Notes under the pieces: generated by a model | Database searches by the model: none | Told to the model about the DNA's origin: nothing | Seen by the model: the letters and a program-made list of their open reading frames with translations, nothing else | In this document: one piece after another, positions 35,208 through 44,218 of the stretch | Position numbering within the stretch: position 1 is the stretch's first letter | Layout of the letters: the number at the start of each line of letters is the position of its first letter | Translations under genes and position numbers: made by a program | DNA from: Actinotalea soli | GTDB taxonomy: Bacteria > Actinomycetota > Actinomycetes > Actinomycetales > Cellulomonadaceae | NCBI RefSeq assembly: GCF_017565425.1 | Contig: NZ_JAGEMK010000003.1 | Span: 397,536-461,535 of the forward strand | DNA length: 64,000 nucleotides | Direction of reading: 5' to 3'

Positions 35208-36181
35208 GGGCGGTCCTCGGGGTGGATGCCCGCGAACAGGTCGTCCTCGGGCAGGGAGACGGGCACGTGGGAGGTCGCGAGCTCGTACTCCTCGACCGGC
35301 CACACCTCGACCTCGAGGTCCCGCGGCACGGCGAAGAAGAAGCCCGCCGGGTCGATCTGCGTCGCGTGGGACACCAGGGCGGCGTCCCGGGCCGAGAAGT
35401 GGTCCGAGCAGGGGATACGGGTGGTCACCTCGCGCTCGGGGATCTCACGCATGGCACGCGAGGCCACCCAGTCCCCGAAGGGAGACTCGAGCCCGGCACC
35501 GGTGACCGCGTCATGGATGGTCTGGATCCGGTTCAGCGAGAAGTCGTGGTTGTAGTAGAGCTTGAGCGGCTGCCAGGGGTCGCCGGCCCCGCGGTAGCGC
35601 TCGGCATCACCGGCGGCCTCGAAGGCCTCGGCCGAGATCCGGTGGCACATGATGTGGTCGGGGTGGGGGTACCCCCCCGTGGGGTCGTAGGTCGTGATGA
35701 CGTGCGGCCGGAAGCTGCGCACCAGCTCGACCAGCGGCGCGGCGGCCTCCTCGAGAGGGACCAGGGCGAAGCAGCCCTCGGGCAGGGGCGGCAGGGGGTC
35801 GCCCTCGGGCAACCCCGAGTCGACGAAGCCGAGCCAGCGGTGCTGGACCCCGAGGGCGCGGGCCGCCCCGGCCATCTCCTCACGGCGCACCTCGGCCATC
35901 GCCTCGGGGCTCGAGGGCGCGTCGCCGTAGCTGGGGTTGAGGATGCTGCCGCGCTCGCCGCCCGTGCACGTGACGACGAGCACCTCGACCCCCTCGGCCG
36001 CGTAGCGTGCGGTGGTCGCGGCTCCCTTGCTCGACTCGTCGTCGGGGTGCGCGTGCACCGCCATGAGCCGCAGCCCGGCGCGGGTCGGTGCCTCCCCGGC
36101 TCCCGGGCCCCCACCGGCCTGCGTCCGCCCGACGTCGGCACCCGTGAGGGGAGCCCTCTGATCAGCCGCGCTGTCGTCCAC
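35204..36181 (-). CDS. mca: Mycothiol S-conjugate amidase
   Basis: 325-aa zinc amidase that cleaves mycothiol adducts of toxic electrophiles, releasing a mercapturic acid for export. PIG-L/LmbE fold with zinc motif AVHAHPDDESSKGAAT, VTCTGGERGSILNP, DSGLPEGDPLPPLP and TYDPTGGYPHPDHIM. The length and the C-terminal segments place it in Mca rather than MshB, although the two are similar. GTG 36181 has GGAGG 7 nt upstream. Presence of this gene implies mycothiol biosynthesis. Confidence 0.92.
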   Translation of the reverse strand: MDDSAADQRAPLTGADVGRTQAGGGPGAGEAPTRAGLRLMAVHAHPDDESSKGAATTARYAAEGVEVLVVTCTGGERGSILNPSYGDAPSSPEAMAEVRREEMAGAARALGVQHRWLGFVDSGLPEGDPLPPLPEGCFALVPLEEAAAPLVELVRSFRPHVITTYDPTGGYPHPDHIMCHRISAEAFEAAGDAERYRGAGDPWQPLKLYYNHDFSLNRIQTIHDAVTGAGLESPFGDWVASRAMREIPEREVTTRIPCSDHFSARDAALVSHATQIDPAGFFFAVPRDLEVEVWPVEEYELATSHVPVSLPEDDLFAGIHPEDRP

Positions 36182-36338
36182 CTGCAGTCCTCCGTCGTCG
36201 CGTGCTCGCCGTGAGCCGGCGTCCGTGGCTACCACCGTGCCAGGGACCAGGGACAATGGTCTCGCACGCCTGAGCCTGACCGTACCCCGACGGCCCCGGA
36301 GCACCACCAGTCGCGCCGGGCGGACCGAGGAGAGCCCG

Positions 36339-36737
36339 ATGACCGCCCCCCTGCAGCCCCCCGCCGGCCGCTACGGCCCCGAGAGGCGTCCTACCTCGCC
36401 GCGGCGTCGGGTGGTGGCGCTCTCGGCCCTGGGTGCCGTCGCCCTCGCCGGTGGCCTGTGGCTCGGCATCGGCGCCGCGCGCACTCCCGTGACCTGGAAC
36501 GACGTCGGGTTCACCCTGGGCGACGGCGAGGTCGAGGTGGTCTACGAGGTGGTCCGGCTGGACCCGCAGACCGTCGTCCACTGCACGATCGAGGCGCTCA
36601 ACGGCTCGTACGCCCAGGTCGGGGTGCTGGACGTCCGCGTCCCGCCCGCGGAGGGCCTGTCGGTGCGCCTCGCGAGCACCGTCCAGACCTCGGAGCCCGC
36701 CGTGACCGGCGTGGTCTCGGAGTGCTGGATCCCCTGA
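36339..36737 (+). CDS. DUF4307 domain-containing membrane protein
   Basis: 132-aa protein: Pro/Arg-rich cytoplasmic N-terminus with RYGPERRP, one TM helix ([20 protein letters not shown]) and an extracytoplasmic beta-rich domain with two cysteines ([10 protein letters not shown] and VSECWIP). This is the usual layout of DUF4307, normally found beside mca and greA as here. ATG 36339 follows GAGGAGA. Function unknown. Confidence 0.85.
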   Translation: MTAPLQPPAGRYGPERRPTSPRRRVVALSALGAVALAGGLWLGIGAARTPVTWNDVGFTLGDGEVEVVYEVVRLDPQTVVHCTIEALNGSYAQVGVLDVRVPPAEGLSVRLASTVQTSEPAVTGVVSECWIP

Positions 36738-37014
36738 GAGCACGGCTCCCCGGGGCCGACCCGGCCCGGGCGTGGGTCACCTTGCTACACTCGTCGTTTC
36801 CCCCACGCCGTCGGCGGCCCAGGCCGCGCGGAGTCCTCGAGGGAGTCCTGACGAGGGACACCTCCGGATGACGGACGACACGCGCAGTGCCGCGCCATCG
36901 CGGACGAGCGCAGGCGTGACTCCCCACGGGACGACCGTCCCAGGCACCGGGTGCCGCACGGCCCGGAGCACCAGCACACGACGAGACTTCACCGAGGGCT
37001 CGGAAGGAGCGACC
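36738..37014 (+). other. Long untranslated leader/promoter region of greA
   Basis: 277 bp between the DUF4307 stop and greA. A possible -10 TACACT lies at 36786-36791 without a clear -35. If transcription starts there, the greA leader is over 200 nt. No separate gene is convincing: a frame from 36868 is open into greA but lacks an SD. Confidence 0.35.
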
Positions 37015-37503
37015 GTGACAGACACCAGCGCAGTCACCTGGCTGACCCAGGAGGCGCACGACCGCCTGACCGCCGAGCTCACCGAGCTCACGACGGTGGG
37101 ACGCTCGGACATCGCGGCCAAGATCGAGTCGGCGCGCTCCGAGGGCGACCTCAAGGAGAACGGCGGCTACCACGCGGCCCGCGAGGAGCAGGGCAAGCAG
37201 GAGGCGCGGATCCGCCAGCTCGAGGACCTGCTGCGCCGTGCCGTGGTCGGCGAGGCCCCGCCGGACGACGGTGTCGTCGAGCCCGGCATGGTCGTCACCG
37301 CGACCGTCGCCGGGGACAAGATGACCTTCCTGGTGGGCTCCCGCGAGGTCGCCGAGGGCACCGGCCTCGAGGTCTACAGCGAGAAGTCCCCGCTCGGCTC
37401 GGCCATCATCGGTCGTTCGGCCGGCGAGGAGACCTCCTACGAGGCCCCGAACGGCGCGACCATCAAGGTCACGATCCACGAGGCCAAGCCCTTCCAGCTC
37501 TGA
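37015..37503 (+). CDS. greA: Transcription elongation factor GreA
   Basis: 162-aa factor that stimulates RNA cleavage by backtracked RNA polymerase. N-terminal coiled-coil hairpin ([17 protein letters not shown] ... [20 protein letters not shown]) with the acidic tip residues, and the C-terminal FKBP-like domain ([22 protein letters not shown]). GTG 37015 follows GGAAGGAG at 5 nt, overriding longer in-frame starts. Confidence 0.96.
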   Translation: MTDTSAVTWLTQEAHDRLTAELTELTTVGRSDIAAKIESARSEGDLKENGGYHAAREEQGKQEARIRQLEDLLRRAVVGEAPPDDGVVEPGMVVTATVAGDKMTFLVGSREVAEGTGLEVYSEKSPLGSAIIGRSAGEETSYEAPNGATIKVTIHEAKPFQL

Positions 37504-37527
37504 GAGCACTCCCCGCAGCCGCGCTGC

Positions 37528-37579
37528 GGGGCATGAGGACGGCCCCGGACCTGGTGGTCCGGGGCCGTCCTCATGCCCC
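37528..37579. terminator. 24-bp perfect hairpin, bidirectional terminator greA/ilvA
   Basis: Arms 37528-37551 and 37556-37579 are perfectly complementary over 24 bp with loop TGGT. It lies between the convergent greA and ilvA genes. There is no T tract on either side. Confidence 0.85.
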
Positions 37580-37586
37580 CACAGAC

Positions 37587-37636
37587 CTCGTGTCAGAACC
37601 TGGGGGTGCCCTGGGTATCCCACGTTCTGACACGAG
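37587..37636. repeat. 50-bp palindromic repeat, copy 1
   Basis: Outer arms CTCGTGTCAG and CTGACACGAG; pairing continues to 18 bp with one mismatch. Core CTGGGTATCC. Ends 8 bp from the ilvA stop codon. Member of an eight-copy family in this window. Confidence 0.9.
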
Positions 37637-37644
37637 AGCGGGGG

Positions 37645-38898
37645 TCAGGCCTCGCTGGCTCGGTAGCCGGCCGAGCGCAGGTGGGTCAGGAGCTCGGCGC
37701 AGTGCGCAGGGCCCCGTGTCTCCACCTGGACGCCGATCTCGACCTCGTCGATCGCGAGATCCACCCCGGTCCGCACGTGGCCGACCTGGACCACGTTGGC
37801 CCCGGCGGTGGCGAGCTCACCGAGCAGGCTCGCCAGGGTTCCCGGCTGGTCGTCCACCCGCACCCGCAGCTGCAGGTACCTCCCGGCGGCGACCAGGCCG
37901 TGCCGGACCACCCGCAGCAGCAGCAGGGGGTCGATGTTGCCCCCCGAGAGGACCACGACCGCGGGGGTCTGCACCACGGCCCCCGCGAGGATCGCCGCCA
38001 CGCCGGCCGCCCCCGAGGGCTCGACGAGCATCTTGGCCCGCTCGGCCACGAAGAGCAGCGCCCGGGAGAGGTCCTCCTCGGAGACGGTGCGCACGGGGAC
38101 GTGGCGCCCGTGCAGCAGCGCGAAGGGCACGTCCCCCGGCCGCCCGACGGCGATCCCGTCCGCCATCGTCGCCATCCGCCCCGCGGGGATCGGGTGCCCC
38201 GCGGCGAGGGATGCCGGGTACGCAGCGGCGCTCGCGGCCTGGACCCCGAGCACCCCGACCTCGGGGTGCTCGTCGCCGAGGGCTGCCACCACTCCCGCGG
38301 CCAGCCCCCCGCCGCCGACGGGGGCCACGACGGTGCGGACGTCGGGGACCTGCTCGAGGATCTCCAGGCCCACCGTCCCCTGCCCGGCCACGACGTCGGC
38401 GTGGTCGAAGGGGTGGATGAGCACGGCGCCGCTGCGCTCGCTGTGGGCCTGGGCGAGCCGCAGGGCGTCATCGACCGAGGTGCCGTCGAGCACGACCTCG
38501 GCCCCGTACTCGCGCGTCGCCGCGACCTTGGGCAGGGCGGCCCCCGAGGGCATGTACACGGTCGCGGAGACCCCGAGCATCCGGGCGGCGAGCGCGACCC
38601 CCTGGGCGTGGTTGCCCGCGCTGGCGGCGACCACGCCGCGGGCCTTCTCGGCGTCGGTCAGCCGGGACATGCGCACGTACGCGCCACGCAGCTTGAAGGA
38701 CCCGGCGCGCTGCAGGTTCTCGCACTTGAGCAGCACGGGGCCACCGACCAGGTCGCTCAACGCACGGCTCAGCTCGATCGGGGTGCGTGTCGCCACCCCG
38801 TCGAGGAGCCGGGCCGCGCTCGCCACCTCCCGCGGGCCCACGTGCTGCTGGGCGGTCGCCCCGGGACCGCTCGCGCTGTCGGTGCCCACCGGGCTCAC
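37645..38898 (-). CDS. ilvA: Threonine ammonia-lyase (threonine deaminase)
   Basis: 417-aa PLP enzyme converting threonine to 2-oxobutanoate for isoleucine synthesis or catabolism. PLP lysine in RAGSFKLRGAYVRM, glycine loop SAGNHAQGVALAARML, and VAPVGGGGLAAGV. A single C-terminal ACT-like domain (LQLRVRVDDQPGTLASLLGELA) makes it the short biosynthetic/catabolic form. GTG 38898 overlaps the AI-2E gene stop (GTGA). Confidence 0.93.
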   Translation of the reverse strand: MSPVGTDSASGPGATAQQHVGPREVASAARLLDGVATRTPIELSRALSDLVGGPVLLKCENLQRAGSFKLRGAYVRMSRLTDAEKARGVVAASAGNHAQGVALAARMLGVSATVYMPSGAALPKVAATREYGAEVVLDGTSVDDALRLAQAHSERSGAVLIHPFDHADVVAGQGTVGLEILEQVPDVRTVVAPVGGGGLAAGVVAALGDEHPEVGVLGVQAASAAAYPASLAAGHPIPAGRMATMADGIAVGRPGDVPFALLHGRHVPVRTVSEEDLSRALLFVAERAKMLVEPSGAAGVAAILAGAVVQTPAVVVLSGGNIDPLLLLRVVRHGLVAAGRYLQLRVRVDDQPGTLASLLGELATAGANVVQVGHVRTGVDLAIDEVEIGVQVETRGPAHCAELLTHLRSAGYRASEA

Positions 38899-40142
38899 GA
38901 CTCGCGGCTGCGACGGCGCAGCTGGGCGGGCGCGCCCTCGAGCTTGCGCAGCTCGGCCTCGAAGGATCCGGGGTCGAGCCCGAGGTAGGGGAACTTGTCC
39001 CGACCGTGCAGGTAGAGGACGACCGTGTTGATCGTGGCGACCGCCGGCACCGCGAGCAGGGCGCCGATGATGCCCGCGGACAGGGAGCCGGCCGCGACCG
39101 CCAGCACGACGGCCACGGGGTGCAGCGACACCGCGTGGCCGAGCAGGAGGGGCTGCAGGACGTTGCTCTCGAGCTGCTGCACCCCCACCACGATCAGGAG
39201 CATCGCGATGGCCGTGCCGACGCCCTGGTCGACCAGCGCGACCAGGACGGCGACGATGCCCGTCGCGATCGCCCCGACGAAGGGGATGAAGCTCGCGAGG
39301 AACACGAGAACCGTCAACGGCACCACGAGCGGCAGGCCGAGGATCGCTGCACCGATGCCGATGCCGACCGCATCCGCGAGGGCCACGAGGATCTGCGCCC
39401 GGGTGTAGGAGCCGAGGGTGACCATGCCACGGCGCGAGGCCTCGTAGGCGCGCTGGCGCCCGTCCTGCGGCAGCAGGCGCAGGAGCCACGCCCAGATGAG
39501 CGAGCCGTCCTTGAGGAAGAACAGCAGGCAGAAGAGCGCGATGACCATGCCGATGAGGACCTGGCCGATGGTCGTCGTCACCGACAGCGCGCCGCTCACG
39601 ACCATGCCGCTGTTGTCGCCGATCTGGGTCCCCAGCTCGGAGAGCAGCTCGTCGATCTGTGCGCTGTCGATGCCCAGCGGCGTGTTCTCGAGCTGGTTGA
39701 GCAGCTCCTGGAAGCCGCTCTGGACCTGGTCCCACAGGTCGGCGAACCCCTGGATGATCTGCTGGCCCGCGAGGGTCAGCAGCCCGCCCACCACCGCGAT
39801 CAGACCGACCACCGTCAGCCCGGCGGCCAGACCTCGGGGGAACCGCAGACGCTTGACCAGGACGTCGACCACCGGGTTGAGCAGCACGGTCAGCAGCAGG
39901 GCCACGATGACCGGGACCCACAGGACCTTGGCGACCGCGAGTCCCAGCACGAGGACCGCGATCCCCAGGCCGATGAGCAGCACCCGCCACGACCAGGCAG
40001 CGGCGATGCGCACCGAGAGCGGCACCGAGTCGCGCGCCATCACCGTGGTCGACGAGAGGGGCGCGGCCGGGGGCACGGCCGGGAGCTCCGGGGCGGCGCC
40101 GCGTCCCGGGCGCCGACGGCGCCCCGGACCCTCACCGCTCAC
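38895..40142 (-). CDS. AI-2E family transporter (PerM-like membrane protein)
   Basis: 415-aa polytopic protein with about eight TM helices. Hallmarks: VLLNPVVDVL after TM2, the long periplasmic amphipathic region (QIIQGFADLWDQVQSGFQELL), IPFVGAIATGIVAVLVAL and VLQPLLLGHAVSLHPVAVVLAV. GTG 40142 overlaps the metB stop (GTGA) and adds a ~35-residue Pro-rich N-terminus; ATG 40040 is an alternative start. Members export AI-2 or other small molecules; many have unknown substrates. Confidence 0.85.
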   Translation of the reverse strand: MSGEGPGRRRRPGRGAAPELPAVPPAAPLSSTTVMARDSVPLSVRIAAAWSWRVLLIGLGIAVLVLGLAVAKVLWVPVIVALLLTVLLNPVVDVLVKRLRFPRGLAAGLTVVGLIAVVGGLLTLAGQQIIQGFADLWDQVQSGFQELLNQLENTPLGIDSAQIDELLSELGTQIGDNSGMVVSGALSVTTTIGQVLIGMVIALFCLLFFLKDGSLIWAWLLRLLPQDGRQRAYEASRRGMVTLGSYTRAQILVALADAVGIGIGAAILGLPLVVPLTVLVFLASFIPFVGAIATGIVAVLVALVDQGVGTAIAMLLIVVGVQQLESNVLQPLLLGHAVSLHPVAVVLAVAAGSLSAGIIGALLAVPAVATINTVVLYLHGRDKFPYLGLDPGSFEAELRKLEGAPAQLRRRSRES

Positions 40143-41356
40143 GCGAGGGCCTGGCCGAGGTCGGCGACCAGGTCCGCGACGTCCTCGATGCCCACCGAGA
40201 GGCGCACCAGGTCGTCGGGGACCTCGAGGGCAGAGCCGGCGACCGAGGCGTGGGTCATCTCGCCTGGGTGCTCGATGAGCGACTCGACCCCGCCGAGGGA
40301 CTCGGCGAGGATGAAGACGTGGGTGCGCGAGCACACCTCGAGGGCCTTCTCCTTGCTGCCCGTGCGGAAGGAGACCATGCCCCCGTAGCCGCTCATCTGC
40401 CGCGAGGCGACGTCGTGCCCGGGGTGCTCGGCCAGGCCCGGGTAGATGACCTGGGTCACCGCAGGGTGGGACTCGAGGAAGGCCGCGACGGCCGCCGCGT
40501 TGCTGCAGTGCCGGTCCATGCGCACCGCGAGGGTCTTGAGACCGCGCAGGGTGAGCCAGGCGTCGAAGGGCCCCGCCACCGCGCCCGAGGCGTTCTGGTG
40601 GAAGCCGACCGCGTCCGCGAGCGCGCTCGAGCCCGTGGGCCCCTCGAGCCCGACCGGGAGCTGGGCGCCGTCGGCCACCACGAGGGCCCCGCCGACGACG
40701 TCGCTGTGCCCACCGATGTACTTGGTGGTCGAGTGCACGACGACGTCGGCCCCCAGGGCCAGGGGCTGCTGCAGGTAGGGCGTCGCGAAGGTGTTGTCCA
40801 CGACGAGCACCGCCCCCGCGGCCCGCGCGAGGGCCGAGAGGGCCGCGACGTCGCTGATGCCGAGGAGCGGGTTGGTCGGCGTCTCGACCCAGACCGCCTT
40901 GGTGCGCCCGGGCTGGATCGCCGCGGCGACCGCGTCCAGGTCGGTCAGGTCCACCGGGGTGTGGTCGATGCCCCAGGCCCCGAAGACCCGGGCCACCAGG
41001 CGGTACGTACCGCCGTAGGCGTCGTCGGGCACGACGACGTGGTCGCCGGGGCGCAGCACGGCCCGCAGCAGGGTGTCCTCGGCAGCCAGGCCCGAGGCGA
41101 AGGCGAAGCCCGCGGCCCCCCGCTCGGCCGAGGCCAGCGCGTCCTCGAGGGCGGTCCGCGTCGGGTTGGCCGAGCGGGAGTACTCGTACCCGCCGCGCAG
41201 CCCTCCCACGCCGTCCTGCTTGTAGGTCGAGACCTGGTGGATGGGCGGGACGACGGCACCCGTGGTGGGGTCGGGGTCCTGGCCCGCGTGGATGGCTCGG
41301 GTCGAGAAGCCCGAGTGGGTCCAGTCGTGCTCGCTGGGAACGTCTGCGGTGGTCAC
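40139..41356 (-). CDS. metB: Cystathionine gamma-synthase
   Basis: 405-aa Cys/Met-metabolism PLP enzyme. Joins O-acyl-homoserine and cysteine to cystathionine. PLP-binding lysine in VVHSTTKYIGGHSDVVGG, YSRSANPTRTALE at the N-terminal side, AESLGGVESLIEHPGEMTH near the C-terminus. Related gamma-lyases and homoserine sulfhydrylases share these motifs; the assignment rests on overall similarity and the cbs gene elsewhere in the window. First gene of a coupled minus-strand set metB, AI-2E family, ilvA. Confidence 0.88.
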   Translation of the reverse strand: MTTADVPSEHDWTHSGFSTRAIHAGQDPDPTTGAVVPPIHQVSTYKQDGVGGLRGGYEYSRSANPTRTALEDALASAERGAAGFAFASGLAAEDTLLRAVLRPGDHVVVPDDAYGGTYRLVARVFGAWGIDHTPVDLTDLDAVAAAIQPGRTKAVWVETPTNPLLGISDVAALSALARAAGAVLVVDNTFATPYLQQPLALGADVVVHSTTKYIGGHSDVVGGALVVADGAQLPVGLEGPTGSSALADAVGFHQNASGAVAGPFDAWLTLRGLKTLAVRMDRHCSNAAAVAAFLESHPAVTQVIYPGLAEHPGHDVASRQMSGYGGMVSFRTGSKEKALEVCSRTHVFILAESLGGVESLIEHPGEMTHASVAGSALEVPDDLVRLSVGIEDVADLVADLGQALA

Positions 41357-41462
41357 GGCACCAGGCTAGAGGGTGCGGACCGGGAACACCCGACCTCGCT
41401 CCCGACGTTCTCCCAGCAGCGGCGCGCGAGGCGCCGTGCACCACGACGGAGAGGGGACGACC

Positions 41463-42125
41463 GTGTTCGGATCGTTCGGATCGGCGCTGCGCACCACGAT
41501 GGTCACCGAGGAGCGCGCCCTCAGCGGGCGGGAGGCCCCGGCCTTCGTCGTCCCGGAGCAGCACGCCGTCCTGGGGACCCCTCTCGCGGGGCCCTGGCCC
41601 GAGGGCACCGCGGTGCTGCACCTGGCCCTGGGCTGCTTCTGGGGGGCCGAGAAGGAGATGTGGCAGCTGCCCGGCGTCGTCACCACCGCGGCCGGGTACC
41701 AGGGCGGGTACACGACCTACCCCACCTACGAGGAGGTCTGCACAGGGCTCACCGGCCACACCGAGACCGTGCTGGTCGCCTACGACCCGACCGTGCTGAG
41801 CGACACCGAGCTGCTGCGGACCTTCTGGTCCCTGCACGACCCGACCCAGGGCTACCGCCAGGGCAACGACGTCGGCACCCAGTACCGCTCGGCCGTGTTC
41901 ACGACCACCGAGGCCCAGGCCGAGGCGGCACGGGCCACCCGTGAGGCCTACGCCCCGGCCCTGCGCGAGCGCGGCTACGGGGACATCACCACCGAGATCC
42001 GCAGCGCGGCGGAGGCCGGCCCCTTCTACTACGCCGAGGCCGACCACCAGCAGTACCTGCACAAGGTGCCTCACGGCTACTGCCCGGTGCACTCGACCGG
42101 GGTCGCCTGCCCGCTGCCGAGCTGA
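41463..42125 (+). CDS. msrA: Peptide-methionine (S)-S-oxide reductase
   Basis: 220-aa repair enzyme for oxidised methionine. Catalytic Cys58 in [34 protein letters not shown] is cut here as two family blocks; [16 protein letters not shown] holds the C-terminal resolving-Cys region. GTG 41463 has GGAGAGG upstream. Divergent from metB. Confidence 0.95.
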   Translation: MFGSFGSALRTTMVTEERALSGREAPAFVVPEQHAVLGTPLAGPWPEGTAVLHLALGCFWGAEKEMWQLPGVVTTAAGYQGGYTTYPTYEEVCTGLTGHTETVLVAYDPTVLSDTELLRTFWSLHDPTQGYRQGNDVGTQYRSAVFTTTEAQAEAARATREAYAPALRERGYGDITTEIRSAAEAGPFYYAEADHQQYLHKVPHGYCPVHSTGVACPLPS

Positions 42126-42149
42126 GCCGCCCGGTTCGAGGTCATCCTT

Positions 42150-42183
42150 GCGGCGTACGCCCCAGCCCTGGGGCGTACGCCGC
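42150..42183 (+). terminator. 15-bp perfect hairpin after msrA
   Basis: Arms 42150-42164 and 42169-42183 are exactly complementary, loop GCCC, 25 bp behind the msrA stop. No T tract follows, as with most hairpins in this window. Confidence 0.8.
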
Positions 42184-42270
42184 TCTCGTCCCCGGATCGT
42201 TCCTGCGACGGGTGCCCCGCGACCCCCGTGGTCCCTAGGCTCGACGTGTCACCACGGACGAGGAGAGACC

Positions 42271-43260
42271 ATGATCGAGGCCACTGGCCTGACCAAGCGG
42301 TACGGCTCGAAGGTCGCCGTCGACCACATGACTTTCACGGTCGCCCCGGGGAAGGTCACCGGGTTCCTGGGCCCCAACGGGGCCGGCAAGTCGACCACCA
42401 TGCGCATGATCGTCGGGCTCGACAGGCCCACGAGCGGCTCGGTCACGGTCAACGGCCGTCGGTACGCCGAGCACTCCGCCCCGCTCCACGAGGTCGGCAC
42501 CCTGCTCGACGCCAAGGCCGTCCACACGGGTCGCTCGGCCTACAACCACCTCCTGGCCCAGGCAGCCACTCACGGCATCGGCCGCAAGCGCGTCCAGGAG
42601 GTCATCGAGATGACCGGGCTCGACGCCGTGGCGCGCAAGCGGGTCGGGGGCTTCTCCCTCGGCATGGGGCAGCGGCTCGGCATCGCCTCGGCGCTGCTCG
42701 GTGACCCGCAGACCCTCATCCTGGACGAGCCGGTCAACGGGCTCGACCCCGAGGGCGTGCTCTGGGTCCGCAACCTCGTGCAGTACCTGGCCCGTCAGGG
42801 GCGGACGGTGTTCCTGTCCTCGCACCTCATGAGCGAGATGGCCGTGACCGCCGACCACATCATCGTGGTCGGGCGCGGGCGGCTCATCGCCGACGCCCCG
42901 GTCGCCGAGATCGTGGCCCGCGCGGCGGGCACCACGGTCCGGGTACGCACCCCCCAGGCCGGCGCCCTCGAGGAGCTGGTCCGCGGCCCCGAGGTCACCG
43001 TCACCTCGGCCGAGCCGGGCCTGATCGAGATCACCGGCAGCACCGCCCCCGCGATCGGCGAGGCCGCCGCCGCGGCCGGCATCGTCCTGCACGAGCTCAC
43101 CCCGCTGCACGGCTCCCTCGAGGACGCGTACATGCAGCTCACCGCGGACTCGGTCGAGTACCACTCCTCCGACGTCGGGCAGCCCGCAGCGCCCGCGACC
43201 GCCCCCTCCCCGACCACCCCGGGCGCCACGTCGTCCGCGACCGAAGGTGCTGTGCGATGA
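42271..43260 (+). CDS. ABC transporter ATP-binding protein (exporter type)
   Basis: 329-aa ATPase of the CcmA/DrrA-like group. Walker A GPNGAGKST near residues 39-47, signature FSLGMGQRLGIASALLG, Walker B TLILDEPVNGLDPEG, H-loop VFLSSHLMSE. After ~residue 215 a substrate-independent C-terminal domain and a Pro/Thr/Ala-rich tail. ATG follows GAGGAGA. Coupled (ATGA) to the permease gene. Confidence 0.93.
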   Translation: MIEATGLTKRYGSKVAVDHMTFTVAPGKVTGFLGPNGAGKSTTMRMIVGLDRPTSGSVTVNGRRYAEHSAPLHEVGTLLDAKAVHTGRSAYNHLLAQAATHGIGRKRVQEVIEMTGLDAVARKRVGGFSLGMGQRLGIASALLGDPQTLILDEPVNGLDPEGVLWVRNLVQYLARQGRTVFLSSHLMSEMAVTADHIIVVGRGRLIADAPVAEIVARAAGTTVRVRTPQAGALEELVRGPEVTVTSAEPGLIEITGSTAPAIGEAAAAAGIVLHELTPLHGSLEDAYMQLTADSVEYHSSDVGQPAAPATAPSPTTPGATSSATEGAVR

Positions 43261-44126
43261 CCACCCTGTCCCCCACCGCCGACCCGTCCACGAGCCGCAA
43301 CCGTCCCCGGGCCGGCGCCCCGGACCGCCTCGGCGTGACCTTCCCCCGCGTGGTCGCCTCGGAGTGGATCAAGTTCCGCACCGTCCGCGCCGCAGCCTGG
43401 ACCCTGCCCATCACGGCGCTGCTGATGGTGGGGCTAGCGTTCCTGAGCGCCTGGGGGACCAGCCAGCTGCCGGCGGACGGGGACTTCATGACGCCGAGCG
43501 CCGCCACCCTCGTCACCAACGGCTGGCTCCTCGCGCAGCTCGCCGTCGCGGTGCTCGCGGTCCTCACCATCACCGGCGAGTACGGCACCGGGATGGTCCG
43601 CTCGACCTTCGCCGCCAACCCGAAGCGTCTGGCGAGCCTGGGCGCCAAGGCCCTGGTCCTCGCGGTCACCGTGGCGGCGACCTCCGCCATCGCCCTGGCC
43701 CTGGCCTGGCTCGCGGTGCAGCCCTTCGCGAGCGATCTCGACCTGGCCCTCGACCTCGCAGACGGCGAGACCGTCCGGATCCTGCTCGGTACGGTGCTCT
43801 ACCTCGCGACCATCGCCGTGTTCGCCTTCGCGATCGGCGCTCTCCTGCGGCACTCCGCAGGAGCCATCGCGGTCGTCGTCGGACTGCTGCTGGTAGTCGA
43901 CCAGGTCCTGCCCAACCTGCCCCTGCGCTTCTTCGAGGTGACCAGCCCGTTCCTGCCGTCCGTCGCCGGGACCAGGCTGCTGTACGACGCGGACACGCTC
44001 GCCTTGATCGACGCTGGTCGCGACACCGTGAACCTCACGCCCTGGGAGGGCTACGGCGTCCTGGCGCTGTGGACGGTCCTCCTCCTCGTCGCGGCGGCCG
44101 TCCTGGTGCGACGCCGGGACGCGTAG
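43257..44126 (+). CDS. ABC transporter permease (ABC-2 type)
   Basis: 289-aa membrane subunit. N-terminal cytoplasmic segment, then about six TM helices, with VVASEWIKFRTVRAAAW before TM1 and the ABC-2 block TITGEYGTGMVRSTFAANPKR. Works with the preceding ATPase, probably in export of an antimicrobial or lipid. Neighbouring two-component genes may sense the same compound. Confidence 0.9.
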   Translation: MTTLSPTADPSTSRNRPRAGAPDRLGVTFPRVVASEWIKFRTVRAAAWTLPITALLMVGLAFLSAWGTSQLPADGDFMTPSAATLVTNGWLLAQLAVAVLAVLTITGEYGTGMVRSTFAANPKRLASLGAKALVLAVTVAATSAIALALAWLAVQPFASDLDLALDLADGETVRILLGTVLYLATIAVFAFAIGALLRHSAGAIAVVVGLLLVVDQVLPNLPLRFFEVTSPFLPSVAGTRLLYDADTLALIDAGRDTVNLTPWEGYGVLALWTVLLLVAAAVLVRRRDA

Positions 44127-44150
44127 GTGCCCACCCCTGCACGGCTCGCG

Positions 44151-44187
44151 CACCCCGCCGCGCCCCTCCCCGGGGCCCGGCGGGGTG
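44151..44187 (+). terminator. Nested hairpin between ABC exporter and sensor kinase genes
   Basis: Outer arms CACCCCGCCG (44151-44160) and CGGCGGGGTG (44178-44187) are perfect, with an inner GCCCC/GGGGC stem. It follows the permease stop by 24 bp and would separate transporter and regulator transcripts, at least partly. Confidence 0.65.
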
Positions 44188-44218
44188 TCGTGCTGCGCCT
44201 GGGCGATCGGACCCACTC

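Noticed and set aside
36868..37014. N-terminal extension of GreA from an ATG at 36868
   Set aside because: Would add 49 residues absent from the family; GTG 37015 has a strong SD and gives the normal length.
40139..41356. O-acetylhomoserine sulfhydrylase or cystathionine gamma-lyase
   Set aside because: Not fully excluded, but length and motif pattern fit gamma-synthase best.
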